56,122 nucleotides of DNA from contig DASSHI010000048.1 of the NCBI GenBank assembly GCA_035693025.1, positions 1-56,122 of the forward strand, in the 5' to 3' direction. This DNA is from VRUE01 sp035693025 (GTDB lineage: Bacteria; Actinomycetota; Thermoleophilia; Solirubrobacterales; 70-9). The position numbers were made by a program, and so were the translations under genes. Within the stretch, counting starts at the first letter, position 1. Each line of letters starts with the position of its first letter. Shown piece after piece: positions 39,900 through 48,521 of this stretch. The notes beneath the pieces are model-generated. The model searched no databases. It was not told the DNA's origin and saw only the letters and a list, made by a program, of their open reading frames with translations.

Positions 39900-42348
39900 T
39901 ATCGGAAAACAAGGCCAGCGATGCGGGGAGCGCGATCGTCACGCCTAGTAGAGCTGCAGAGAGGTCGATTACGGTGACTAGGCCGAACTGGCGGAGCATG
40001 CCGACGTCGCTGGCTATGAGGACCGCGAAGCCGGCGATCGCGGTCGCGCCGGAGGCCAGCACGGCGGCTCCGGTGCGGGCGTAGGTCGCCTCCAGCGCCG
40101 CCCCGACGTCCCGTCCCGCCCCACGCTCCTGGCGGAAGCGCGCCGCGAGGATCACGCTGAACTCGGTCGCGATCGCGATCGTCAGCGCTCCCAGCGCCGC
40201 CGACATCGGATTGAGCGGAATCCGCGTCAGCCAGAGCACCAGCGCCGACCAGCCGGTGGCCATCACGATCGGGACCAGCGGCACCAGCGCGCGTGGCCAC
40301 GAGCGGTAGACCAGCAGCAGCGCGAGCGCGACGGCGAGCAGTCCGATCGCGGTCAGCAGGTAGCGACTGCCGGAGAGATCCGAGGCGGCGGCGGCGGCGA
40401 TCACCGGCAATCCGGCCAGCTGCACGTGAACCCCGGGCGGCGGCTCCCCGACGGCGTCGCGGATGCGGTCGATCAGCTGCTGCTGGGAATCCAACGACTG
40501 GGCTCTGATGCCGAACCCCATCAACGCCGTACCGGCCGGAAGCCCGGTCTTCGGATCGACCGTCGCCACCTGCCTCAGGTCGTAGGCGGGAATCTGCTTC
40601 AGGGCCGCGCGAATGCCCTCGTGAGTCAGCGGGCCTTCGGAGCTCGCGGTCAAGCCGCCGGCGGTGACGAAGTCCGACAACGCCGGGCCCGGGCAGATTT
40701 CAGCCTGCTGGCAGCTGGGTTCCGATCCGCTGAACCCACCGGCTTGCAATGCCCTTCGCTTGAACGCAGCCATCCACCGAATGGTCGCCGGGTCGGTCAG
40801 ATCCGGCGCGGTCACCCGCGCGTCCAGCTCTCCGGACACCCCGGTCGCATCCTGCAGCTCGTTCAGTTCTTCGACCGCTTCCACGTTCTGCGGCGCCAGC
40901 TTGCGAATGTCCGTCTGCGTTTCGATCTGCGTGCCAAGTGCCCAGCCCACGACCGCCAGAGCGAAGCCGACGGCCAGCACCCTCTGCGGATACGTCCGCG
41001 CCACCAGCAGGATGCGGCCCATCTGAGGCGGGAGCGTCGGGTGTCCCGGAGCGACGCGGCGTCCAGTCTTTCGCAGCGAGAGCGCCGCAAACCCTGCGAC
41101 GAATGCGATCGCAAAGGCGATCGCCACTCCGACCACGAGCAACAGCCCGAACCCGCGCACCATCGGCGTCGGCGAGAGCTGCAGCGCCAAGAACCCGGCG
41201 GCCGTCGCCAGGCAGGCGGTGGCGATCGCCGGGCCACCGCCCGAAGCCGCCAGCCGCGCGGCGTCCACGCCGGGACTCGCGCCGATCGCGATCGCCTCGT
41301 CGTAGCGAGCTTGAAGCTGGATCGAGTAGTCGACGGCCAGCCCGATCAGGATCGGCAGCACGGCGATCGAGGCCATGGTCAGCGAGCCGCCGAGCAGGCC
41401 GAAGAGGCCGAAGGTGAGAGCCGTTGCGGCCAGAGCGATTCCCAGTGGCAGCAATCGCCAGCGGCTGCGGAAGACGAGGAGCAGGGTGACGGCCATCACC
41501 ACGAGAGCGACGCCGAGCAGGACGAGTAGGGCGTCCTTGAGGGCGCGCGTGACCGCGTCGACGACGACCGGCACGCCGGAGATGACGTATCTGCCCCCGT
41601 GCAGCTGGAAGCAGCGCTCGGGCTTGCCCTTGAACTCGCAGGCCTTCCGCGCCACCGGGTCGCGCACAACCGCCTTGATCGTCTCGAGCGCGCGATGGCG
41701 TTCGGCTGCACTGAGGCCCGAGCGCAGGCGCAGGACGATCTGCGCCGAGTGGCCGTTGGGGAAGAGGTAGGCGAGGCGGGCCTTGGGCACGTCGCGCTTG
41801 CGCCGCAGGTCGAAGACGATCGCGGCGAGGAAGTTCGGGTTGGAGAGGGACGGTGCGCTGGTGATCCCGTACTGCGCCGCGATCTGCAGCAGCAGCTCGC
41901 GCAGCTTGGCCGGGGGGACCGTGGCGACGAGGCGTTCGAGCTGGCGGTCGATCTGGATCACCGCCTCGTTGAGGAAGGTGGCGGGACCGACGAGCGAGCG
42001 AACCGCACCCTCTTCCGCTAATTCGGCGCATGGCCCGGGGATCGGCTCGGCCCCCTTCGGCACCTTGCCCGAGAGGCATCCCTCGAGCCGCAGCAGGCGA
42101 CCCAGGTTGGCGGTCAGGACGAGCTTCTGCAGATCCCCCTCGGCGAGGACGACCACCGGTTCTTCGCCGAAGTCGTGCTTGACCTGCTGAGTCGCCTCGT
42201 AGCTGGCCGTGTCGGAATCGACGAGCGTGTTCGTCGCCGCGTCGGTCGGAAGCTGCGTCGCGGCGACGGTCGCGGCGACGGCGAGGACCAGTGCGACGGC
42301 GAGCACCGCCCGCGCGTGGCGGACCGCCCAGGCCGCGACTGAGCTCAA
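39883..42348 (-). CDS. RND/MMPL-type exporter, HpnN-like
   Basis: An 821-residue membrane transporter with two RND halves. The first half starts with WAVRHARAVLAVALVLAVAA and a periplasmic loop, followed by LPILIGLAVDYSIQLQARYD, which resembles the MMPL motif. The second starts near RVLAVGFALAVVGWALGTQI and ends in GALTIAIATEFSVILAARFR. A total of about 12 helices is expected. HpnN-like RND proteins move hopanoids or other lipids, and MmpL proteins move lipids across the envelope. It follows YrbE, YrbE and Mkl genes in one operon, with a four-base overlap (ATGA), so all four likely form a lipid-transport unit. Confidence 0.85.
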   Translation of the reverse strand: MSSVAAWAVRHARAVLAVALVLAVAATVAATQLPTDAATNTLVDSDTASYEATQQVKHDFGEEPVVVLAEGDLQKLVLTANLGRLLRLEGCLSGKVPKGAEPIPGPCAELAEEGAVRSLVGPATFLNEAVIQIDRQLERLVATVPPAKLRELLLQIAAQYGITSAPSLSNPNFLAAIVFDLRRKRDVPKARLAYLFPNGHSAQIVLRLRSGLSAAERHRALETIKAVVRDPVARKACEFKGKPERCFQLHGGRYVISGVPVVVDAVTRALKDALLVLLGVALVVMAVTLLLVFRSRWRLLPLGIALAATALTFGLFGLLGGSLTMASIAVLPILIGLAVDYSIQLQARYDEAIAIGASPGVDAARLAASGGGPAIATACLATAAGFLALQLSPTPMVRGFGLLLVVGVAIAFAIAFVAGFAALSLRKTGRRVAPGHPTLPPQMGRILLVARTYPQRVLAVGFALAVVGWALGTQIETQTDIRKLAPQNVEAVEELNELQDATGVSGELDARVTAPDLTDPATIRWMAAFKRRALQAGGFSGSEPSCQQAEICPGPALSDFVTAGGLTASSEGPLTHEGIRAALKQIPAYDLRQVATVDPKTGLPAGTALMGFGIRAQSLDSQQQLIDRIRDAVGEPPPGVHVQLAGLPVIAAAAASDLSGSRYLLTAIGLLAVALALLLVYRSWPRALVPLVPIVMATGWSALVLWLTRIPLNPMSAALGALTIAIATEFSVILAARFRQERGAGRDVGAALEATYARTGAAVLASGATAIAGFAVLIASDVGMLRQFGLVTVIDLSAALLGVTIALPASLALFSDKGRSR

Positions 42349-43304
42349 TCCATCGAGAGCGGGCCGGTTACGTCAGCGTTGAGGAACTGGTGGACGAACT
42401 GGTTTTCGGAATCGAACAGTTCCTCTTTCGGCCCGGACTCGACGATCTGCCCGTTCCACAGCACGGCGATGAAGTCGGCGATCCGCCGTGCCGTGTTGAG
42501 GTCGTGGCTGATCACCAGGTAGCAACCGCCGTTCTCGGCGTGAACCTCGCGGATCAACTCGCAGAGCAGCGCGGTGCGCACCGGGTCGAGGCCCGAATCG
42601 GGCTCGTCGAACATGACGATCGCCGGTTCCAGCACCAGCGCCCGGGCGAAGCCGGCACGCTTGCGCATCCCGCCGGAGAGCTCGTTCGGCATCTTGTAGA
42701 TCGCCTCGATCAGGCCGACCTCCTTGAGCCGTCGATTGACGATCTCGCCGATCTCCTCCTCGCTTTTGTCGGTGTGCTGGCGCAGCGGGAAGGCGGTGTT
42801 GTCGTAGATGTTCATCGAGCCGAACAGCGCCCCGTCCTGGAACAGCAGGCCGAACTTTTTGCGCACCTCGAAGAGTTCGTCGTCGGTCATCGCGGGGATC
42901 GATTCGCCGTGCACGAGCACGTCGCCGGAGTCCGGGTAGAGCAGGCCGACGATGTGCTTGATCAGCACGCTCTTGCCGGTGCCCGACGGTCCGAGGACCA
43001 TCGAGACCTGGTCTTCGGGCAGCCCCAGGTTGAGCCCGTTGAGGATCCGCGCCCGGCCGAACTGCTTGACCAGGTTGATGATCTCGATCGCATCGGCGCT
43101 GCCGTGGTCGCGCTTGCGGCCGGTGTGGAAGCGATAGGGATCGCTGTCGGCGGGGTCGACCCCGGGGATGACGAAGTCGCGCCCCATCATCGCCCCGTCC
43201 TCGGAGATGTAGGGGCCGGAGGGGGCCGGTTCGGCAGCCGCCTCCTCGGCCAGCGCCTGCTCCTCTTCCTCGTCGCGAATCCGGCTCGGCTCATCCATTG
43301 CCAT
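42345..43304 (-). CDS. Mkl/MlaF-type ABC ATPase
   Basis: A 319-residue ABC ATPase. Walker A GPSGTGKSVLIKHIVG, the Q-loop near GLLFQDGALFGSM, the signature LSGGMRKRAG, Walker B VMFDEPDSGLDP and the H-loop LVISHDLNTARR. It has an N-terminal extension of about 70 residues that is acidic and of unknown use. It should energise the two YrbE permeases encoded just upstream. Start ATG 43304 (or the second ATG six bases later). Its stop overlaps the RND start. Confidence 0.88.
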   Translation of the reverse strand: MAMDEPSRIRDEEEEQALAEEAAAEPAPSGPYISEDGAMMGRDFVIPGVDPADSDPYRFHTGRKRDHGSADAIEIINLVKQFGRARILNGLNLGLPEDQVSMVLGPSGTGKSVLIKHIVGLLYPDSGDVLVHGESIPAMTDDELFEVRKKFGLLFQDGALFGSMNIYDNTAFPLRQHTDKSEEEIGEIVNRRLKEVGLIEAIYKMPNELSGGMRKRAGFARALVLEPAIVMFDEPDSGLDPVRTALLCELIREVHAENGGCYLVISHDLNTARRIADFIAVLWNGQIVESGPKEELFDSENQFVHQFLNADVTGPLSMD

Positions 43305-43312
43305 AAGCGTAC

Positions 43313-44110
43313 TCAGCCTCCTATCGGCGCTCGCGGGTTGGCGCCCCAGAAGACAAGGGTGCCGAGCATCCCGATGATGTGAACTAGAACGATGTTTAAG
43401 ACCATCGACTTGGCGGTCGCGGTCCCCACGCCCACCGGCCCGCCAGACGCGGTGTAGCCGTAGTAACAGCCGACCATCACGATCGCCGTCGCCATGAACA
43501 TGCCCTTGGTCAGGCTGAAGATCAGGTCGGGGGGATTCTGGAACATCCAGAAGATCAGCAGGTAGCCGCCGGAGGAGACGTCGCCGATCTGTTCGACCAC
43601 GGCGAGGTAGCTGGCGAAGTACATGATCCCGATCCCGACCAGATACATGAAGGGAAAGGCGATCCAGGCGGCCAGCAGGCGGGTCGCAGCGAGGAAGGTG
43701 ACCGGCGGCACGCCCATCACCTCGAGCGCGTCGATCTCGTCGGAGATCCGCATCGCGCCGAGCTCGGCGACGATCCCGGTCCCGACCTTGGCCGAGAGCA
43801 TGTAGCCGAAGGCGTAGGGCATGATCTCGCGCAGGTCGCACCAGGCCGAGAAGACGCCCGCGTAGGCGGGAGCGCCGTTGGCGCGCAGCAGATAGGCGCC
43901 CTCGATCCCGCACTCAAGCCCGAGGATGAAGACGAGGCCCCAGATGATGACCGCGGAGCCGAGGATCAGGATGCCGGCCTGGCGCAGGCTCTCGCCGAAG
44001 TAATTCCCCACCCTGCCCGAGTAGACGAGGCCGGCCGTGCGGGCGCCGAAGCGGGCGATCTCGCCGAAGGAGTCAAGCCAGCCGCGCGGCACTTCGAGCC
44101 AGGCGTTCAT
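43313..44110 (-). CDS. YrbE/MlaE-type permease, second subunit
   Basis: A 265-residue membrane protein. Family blocks are VPRGWLDSFGEIARFGARTA, VGTGIVAELGAMRISDEIDA, LEVMGVPPVTFLAATRLLAA and GCYYGYTASGGPVGVGTATA. The start ATG 44110 overlaps the stop of the preceding YrbE gene (ATGA). The pair resembles YrbEB of mycobacterial mce operons. No mce gene follows within the window. Confidence 0.88.
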   Translation of the reverse strand: MNAWLEVPRGWLDSFGEIARFGARTAGLVYSGRVGNYFGESLRQAGILILGSAVIIWGLVFILGLECGIEGAYLLRANGAPAYAGVFSAWCDLREIMPYAFGYMLSAKVGTGIVAELGAMRISDEIDALEVMGVPPVTFLAATRLLAAWIAFPFMYLVGIGIMYFASYLAVVEQIGDVSSGGYLLIFWMFQNPPDLIFSLTKGMFMATAIVMVGCYYGYTASGGPVGVGTATAKSMVLNIVLVHIIGMLGTLVFWGANPRAPIGG

Positions 44111-44919
44111 CAGCGGATCGTCTGCAATTCGGGGTTGGTCGCCAGCAGCGTCTGCGTGAAGACGTAGTTGAAGGCGAAGACGCCCATGAAGGAGATGACG
44201 ACTGCCTGGTTGACGGCGCGACCGACGCCGGCGGCGCCGCCGGACGCGGTCATCCCCTTGTAGCAGCAGACGATCGAGATGATCGCCCCGAACAGGACCG
44301 TCTTGACCAGCGAGCCCCAGAGATCGGTGATCGAGGCGTTGGTGAAGAGCGTGGCGAAGAAGCCACCGAGCGGCTGGTTGTAGAGCAGCTCGGTGAGGAT
44401 GCCGCCGCTGATCCCGAAGATCAGGGCGTAGATGTCGAGCAGGCCGGTGATCACCATCAGCGCCAGGAAGCGCGGCACGACCAGATTCTTGATCGGGTCG
44501 ACGCCGAGCACCTGCAGGGCGTCGAGCTCCTCGCGGATCTTGCGGGCGCCGAGGTCGGCGGTGATCGCCGTGCCGGCGACGCCGGCGACGACGACGGCGG
44601 TGACGAAGGGCGCGAACTCGCGGATCGAGGCGAGGACGAAGAAGCCGCCGAGCCGGTCGAGCGAGCCGAAGAGGGTGAGGAAGTTGGCCGCCTGCAGGCC
44701 CGGGGCGCCGAAGCCGAAGGCGACCGTGGAGACGAGCAGCGGGAACCAGCAGAGCTGCAGGGCGAAGAGGAACTGGCCGATGAACTCCTCGCCGTACGGA
44801 TACGGCGGCCGGACCGCGGAGCCCATCGTGCGCGCGGTCAGGATCATCATGTCCCCGACCTGTTCGAAGAACGACTTGGCGGGTGCGAACCTCCTGCCTA
44901 TCGATGCGGCTGCTTCCAT
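44110..44919 (-). CDS. YrbE/MlaE-type permease, first subunit
   Basis: A 269-residue membrane protein. Blocks are VVVAGVAGTAITADLGARKI, REELDALQVLGVDPIKNLVV and VCCYKGMTASGGAAGVGRAV. The GTAITADLGARKIREELDAL motif is the YrbE coupling loop. It heads the operon YrbE-YrbE-Mkl-RND, with GGAGGAGAG before ATG 44919. In mycobacteria such pairs import sterols or lipids through Mce proteins. Confidence 0.88.
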   Translation of the reverse strand: MEAAASIGRRFAPAKSFFEQVGDMMILTARTMGSAVRPPYPYGEEFIGQFLFALQLCWFPLLVSTVAFGFGAPGLQAANFLTLFGSLDRLGGFFVLASIREFAPFVTAVVVAGVAGTAITADLGARKIREELDALQVLGVDPIKNLVVPRFLALMVITGLLDIYALIFGISGGILTELLYNQPLGGFFATLFTNASITDLWGSLVKTVLFGAIISIVCCYKGMTASGGAAGVGRAVNQAVVISFMGVFAFNYVFTQTLLATNPELQTIR

Positions 44920-44999
44920 CTCTCCTCCGGGCGGCGTGGGACCGCATCGGGCGGCCCCTGCTCCTCGCTTTGAGTCTATGGGATGCGCCAGCGGCGTCC

Positions 45000-45027
45000 G
45001 TTAGCCGAGTGTTGAGATCCCGCTAAC
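45000..45027. promoter_or_regulatory. Inverted repeat in the gap between the YrbE and lipoprotein genes
   Basis: GTTAGC and GCTAAC are separated by 16 bases, in the 200-bp gap that carries both divergent promoters. TATGTT (45075-45080) is a possible -10 box for the lipoprotein gene. Confidence 0.3.
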
Positions 45028-45119
45028 CCCATCGCGCCGGCCCCGAGCGCCCTGGAGCGAAGAAATCCCCGTGGTATGTTCGGGCCGCTTTGGGGGGGCA
45101 TCCGAGACATGGAAGGCAA

Positions 45120-45773
45120 ATGCGAGGGCAGGTCTTCCTCGCCGGCGCGGCTGCCGTCCTGCTGGCGATCTTCCTCGCCGCCTGCGGGGGCGAATCGTCG
45201 TCGGACTCCAACGAGCAGTCGGGCAGCTACGCGGTCAAGGTGCTGAGCGCCGAATTCCCACCCGAACAGCGACTGGGCGAGACGACGCTGCTGCGACTCG
45301 AGGTCCGCAACACCGGCCACCGGACGCTGCCGACGTTGACGATCGCGATGTCCGTGGGCGGCCACGAAGGCCGCAGCTCGGCGCTGCCCTTCGGCTACCG
45401 CGACCCGGCAGCCGGGATCGCCCAGCCGGACAGACCGATCTGGGCGCTTGCCTCCGGCTACCCGAAAGTCAACGGCTCCGACGAGCCGGGCGGCGCCGGA
45501 ACCGCCGAACTGAAGACCTTCGCCTTCGGCCCGTTGAAGCCGGGCGCAACGACCGAAGCCGTATGGAAGCTGAGCGCGGTGAAAGCGGGTAGCTACAAGC
45601 TCTTCTATGAAGTCGGCGCGGGCCTCACCAGCGAAACCAAGGCGAAGACGGCCAACGGCGCCGAAGCGGGCGGCTCCTTCGCCGTCAAGATCTCCGACGT
45701 CCCACCCGAAGTGGAAGTGAAGGACAATGGAGAAGTGGTCGAAATCGGCGGTAAGGCGGACAGCGGCAAGTAG
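45120..45773 (+). CDS. Lipoprotein of unknown function
   Basis: A 217-residue exported protein with lipobox LAAC (near residue 22). The mature part has an Ig-like region: LGETTLLRLEVRNTGHRTLP and FAFGPLKPGATTEAVWKLSA, then GSYKLFYEVGAGLTSE. This is like CARDB or DUF-type beta domains. GAA is the usual glutamate codon. Its last 47 bases overlap the next gene, so they are translated together. A role in binding a sugar or cell-wall ligand is possible because of that partner, but unproven. Confidence 0.75.
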   Translation: MRGQVFLAGAAAVLLAIFLAACGGESSSDSNEQSGSYAVKVLSAEFPPEQRLGETTLLRLEVRNTGHRTLPTLTIAMSVGGHEGRSSALPFGYRDPAAGIAQPDRPIWALASGYPKVNGSDEPGGAGTAELKTFAFGPLKPGATTEAVWKLSAVKAGSYKLFYEVGAGLTSETKAKTANGAEAGGSFAVKISDVPPEVEVKDNGEVVEIGGKADSGK

Positions 45774-46902
45774 CTTCGCGGCGCTCGTGCTGGCGCTGGC
45801 GCTGCCGGCCTGCGGCTCGGCCGAGCAGGCCGGGCAAACCGGGCGACAAGCTCGGCCGGCCAAGGCCAAAGCCGGCGTCGCGCTGAAGAAGGTCGGCGAC
45901 TTCTCCAGCCCCGTATACGTCACCAGCGCGCCGGGTTTCCCCAGGCTGCTCTTCGTCGTCGAGCAGGAAGGCCAGGTAATCGTCCTGCGCAACGGCCGGC
46001 GCCAGGCACAGCCGTTCCTCGATATCCGCAGCCTCGTCTCCTCCGGCGGCGAGCGCGGCCTGCTCTCGATCGCCTTCCCACCCGACTACGAGCGAACTGG
46101 ATGGCTCTATGTCTATTACACCGATCGCCAAGGCAATATCGAGATCGATCGGTTCACCCGCAAAAGCGCGACGCGAGCCGCGCGGGGCTCCCGTCGCGCG
46201 CTCGTCCACATACCCCACCCCATCAACGCTAATCACAACGGAGGCCAGCTGCAGTTCCTCGGCAACTGGCTCTATTTCGGCACCGGCGACGGCGGCTCGG
46301 CCGGCGACCCGCCGAACAACGCGCAGAATCCGCACAGCATGCTCGGCAAGCTGCTGCGCATCGATCCGCGAGAGGTCCATCCCGAGCCGCAGATCTTCAG
46401 CCTCGGTCTGCGCAACCCGTTCCGCTTCTCCTTCGACCGGGTGACGACTCCGGGGCACCCGCGAATCGCGATCGGCGACGTCGGCCAGAACCGCTTCGAG
46501 GAGGTGGACTACCTGCCGGTCGGCGCCGCCAGGCGAGCGAACTTCGGCTGGGACGCCATCGAGGGCTTCTCCCCCTACCGCGAAGAAAACAGCGGCACGC
46601 CGGACCCCGGCGGGACGGTCAAACCGATCTTCGCCTACCCCCACAGCCGCGGTGGGAGCTGCTCGATCATCGGCGGCTACGTCGTCGCCGACAAGCATCT
46701 TCCCTCGCTCTACGGGCGCTACGTCTACGCCGACCTCTGCGAGGGCGAGCTGCGCAGCCTCGTCCCTCACCTGCACGGGGCGAGCGGCGACCGCAGGCTC
46801 GGCTTGCACGTCGACAGTCCCAGCTCCTTTGGCGAAGACGACCGTCATCGGCTCTACGTCTGCTCGCTCGAAGGACCGGTCTACCGGCTCGTTCCGCGCT
46901 AA
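45727..46902 (+). CDS. PQQ-dependent sugar dehydrogenase-type lipoprotein
   Basis: A 391-residue beta-propeller protein of the glucose/sorbosone dehydrogenase group. The lipobox is ALPACG. Propeller blocks are PRLLFVVEQEGQVIVLRNGR, GERGLLSIAFPPDYERTGWL, HNGGQLQFLGNWLYFGTGDG and IFSLGLRNPFRFSFDRVTTP, and NFGWDAIEGFSPY. Members oxidise aldose sugars in the periplasm with PQQ and calcium. Whether this strain makes PQQ cannot be seen here. The ATG at 45727 lies within the preceding gene. Confidence 0.85.
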   Translation: MEKWSKSAVRRTAASSFAALVLALALPACGSAEQAGQTGRQARPAKAKAGVALKKVGDFSSPVYVTSAPGFPRLLFVVEQEGQVIVLRNGRRQAQPFLDIRSLVSSGGERGLLSIAFPPDYERTGWLYVYYTDRQGNIEIDRFTRKSATRAARGSRRALVHIPHPINANHNGGQLQFLGNWLYFGTGDGGSAGDPPNNAQNPHSMLGKLLRIDPREVHPEPQIFSLGLRNPFRFSFDRVTTPGHPRIAIGDVGQNRFEEVDYLPVGAARRANFGWDAIEGFSPYREENSGTPDPGGTVKPIFAYPHSRGGSCSIIGGYVVADKHLPSLYGRYVYADLCEGELRSLVPHLHGASGDRRLGLHVDSPSSFGEDDRHRLYVCSLEGPVYRLVPR

Positions 46903-46904
46903 GG

Positions 46905-46920
46905 TTGGCTGACCAGCCAA
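46905..46920 (+). promoter_or_regulatory. TetR-like operator upstream of the aldehyde dehydrogenase
   Basis: TTGGCTGACCAGCCAA has perfect 7-bp arms around AC. In gene orientation it differs from the acyl-CoA dehydrogenase site only at positions 4 and 13, which change together. It starts three bases after the previous stop codon and ends 21 bases before the GTG. Confidence 0.65.
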
Positions 46921-46941
46921 TTTCTCGAAGGGAGCGGTCAG

Positions 46942-48510
46942 GTGGAGAGCGGAACGGCACCGAAAGCCAATGAGGCGGTGAACGGCGCGCGCTCCAACGG
47001 CAGCACCGCCGACACGATCGAGGTGCTCAATCCGGCGACCGGGGCCACGGTCGGGACTGTTGCGGTCGATTCGGCCGAGAGCGTCGCCGCGACCGTTGCG
47101 CGGGTGCGCGGCAACCAGGCGGAGTGGGAGGCGCTGGGGATCGAGGGGCGCTACCGCTGGCTCGGCAGGCTGCGCGACTGGATGCTCGACAACCAGGAGC
47201 GCGTGCTCGACACGATGCAGGCCGAGACGGGCAAGGTGCGCGGCGACACCACTGCGGAGACGATCTACCTCGCCGACCTGATCAACTTCTACGGGACCAA
47301 GGCTGGGAAGTTCATCGGCAACGAAACGGTCCGCCCGCACTCGCCGCTGGCGGCCTCGAAGAAGCTGATGGTCCAGTACCGGCCCTACCCGGTCGTCGGC
47401 GTGATCAGCCCCTGGAACTTCCCGCTGGCGCTGGCGCTCGGCGACGCGATCCCGGCGCTGCAGGCGGGCGCCGCGGTGGTGGTGAAGCCGTCGGAGTTCA
47501 CGCCGCTGGGCCTGGCCGAGATCGTGGACGCCTGGAAGCGCGAGATCGGCGCTCCCGACGTGTTCGACTGCGTCCACGGCACCGGCGAGACCGGCGGGGC
47601 GCTGGTCGACAACGTCGACTTCGTCCAGTTCACCGGCTCCGATCGCACCGGCCGCAAGGTGATGGCGCGCGCCGCCGAGACGCTGACCCCGGTCAGCCTC
47701 GAGCTCGGCGGCAAGGACCCGATGATCGTCCTCTCCGACGCCGACGTCGACCGCGCCGCCAACGCCGCCACCTGGGGCGGGATGTTCAACTCCGGCCAGG
47801 TCTGCCTCTCGGTCGAGCGGATCTACGTCGAGGAGCCGGTCTACGACGAGTTCGTCGCCAAGCTGACCGAGGCGGTCGGCGAGCTGCGCCAGGGCGCCGA
47901 CGGCAAGACGCCCGCCAAGGACGTCGGCGCGATGACCTCGCCGAACCAGCGGGCCGTGGTCGAAGCCCAGGTCGAGGAGGCGATCGCCAAGGGCGCGAAG
48001 GCGACGACCGGCGGCAAGCGCGTCGAGGGCCCGGGCGACTACTTCGAGCCGACCGTGCTGGTCGACGTCGACCACTCGATGACGGTGATGCGCGACGAGA
48101 CCTTCGGCCCGGTGGTCGGGGTGATGAAGGTGCGCGACTCCGAGGAGGCGCTGCGCTTCGCCAACGACAGCCGCTACGGCCTGGCCGCCTCGGTCTTCGG
48201 CGAGAAGGAGCGGGCGGAGCGGATCGGCCGCCGGATCGAGGCCGGCGCGGTCAACGTCAACGACGTGATCGTCAACTACGTGCTGATGGACGTGCCGATG
48301 GGCGGCTGGAAGGAGTCCGGGATCGGCTTCCGCCACGGCGAGTACGGGATCAAGAAGTACTGCCGGCCGGAGTCGGTGATCGTCGCCCGCTTCGGCGGCA
48401 AGCGCGAGCCGACCTGGTACCCGTACACGAAGGCCCGCCTCGGCCTGGTCGGCCGCATCGCCCGCGCCTTCAACGCGCGTGACTGGCGCCGCCGCCTCGG
48501 CCTCAAATAG
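46942..48510 (+). CDS. NAD(P)-dependent aldehyde dehydrogenase, succinic-semialdehyde type
   Basis: A 522-residue enzyme. The catalytic cysteine lies in MFNSGQVCLSVERIYV and the general base Glu in LELGGKDPMIV. NAD binding blocks are VVGVISPWNFPLALALGDAI and VVKPSEFTPLGLAEIVDAW. The pattern is nearest to the succinate-semialdehyde dehydrogenase group, but other aldehydes are possible. The start is GTG 46942 with AAGGGAG upstream. It carries the operator shared with acyl-CoA dehydrogenase, so fatty-acid-related aldehyde is a reasonable guess. Confidence 0.88.
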   Translation: MESGTAPKANEAVNGARSNGSTADTIEVLNPATGATVGTVAVDSAESVAATVARVRGNQAEWEALGIEGRYRWLGRLRDWMLDNQERVLDTMQAETGKVRGDTTAETIYLADLINFYGTKAGKFIGNETVRPHSPLAASKKLMVQYRPYPVVGVISPWNFPLALALGDAIPALQAGAAVVVKPSEFTPLGLAEIVDAWKREIGAPDVFDCVHGTGETGGALVDNVDFVQFTGSDRTGRKVMARAAETLTPVSLELGGKDPMIVLSDADVDRAANAATWGGMFNSGQVCLSVERIYVEEPVYDEFVAKLTEAVGELRQGADGKTPAKDVGAMTSPNQRAVVEAQVEEAIAKGAKATTGGKRVEGPGDYFEPTVLVDVDHSMTVMRDETFGPVVGVMKVRDSEEALRFANDSRYGLAASVFGEKERAERIGRRIEAGAVNVNDVIVNYVLMDVPMGGWKESGIGFRHGEYGIKKYCRPESVIVARFGGKREPTWYPYTKARLGLVGRIARAFNARDWRRRLGLK

Positions 48511-48521
48511 CCTTCGCCGGG

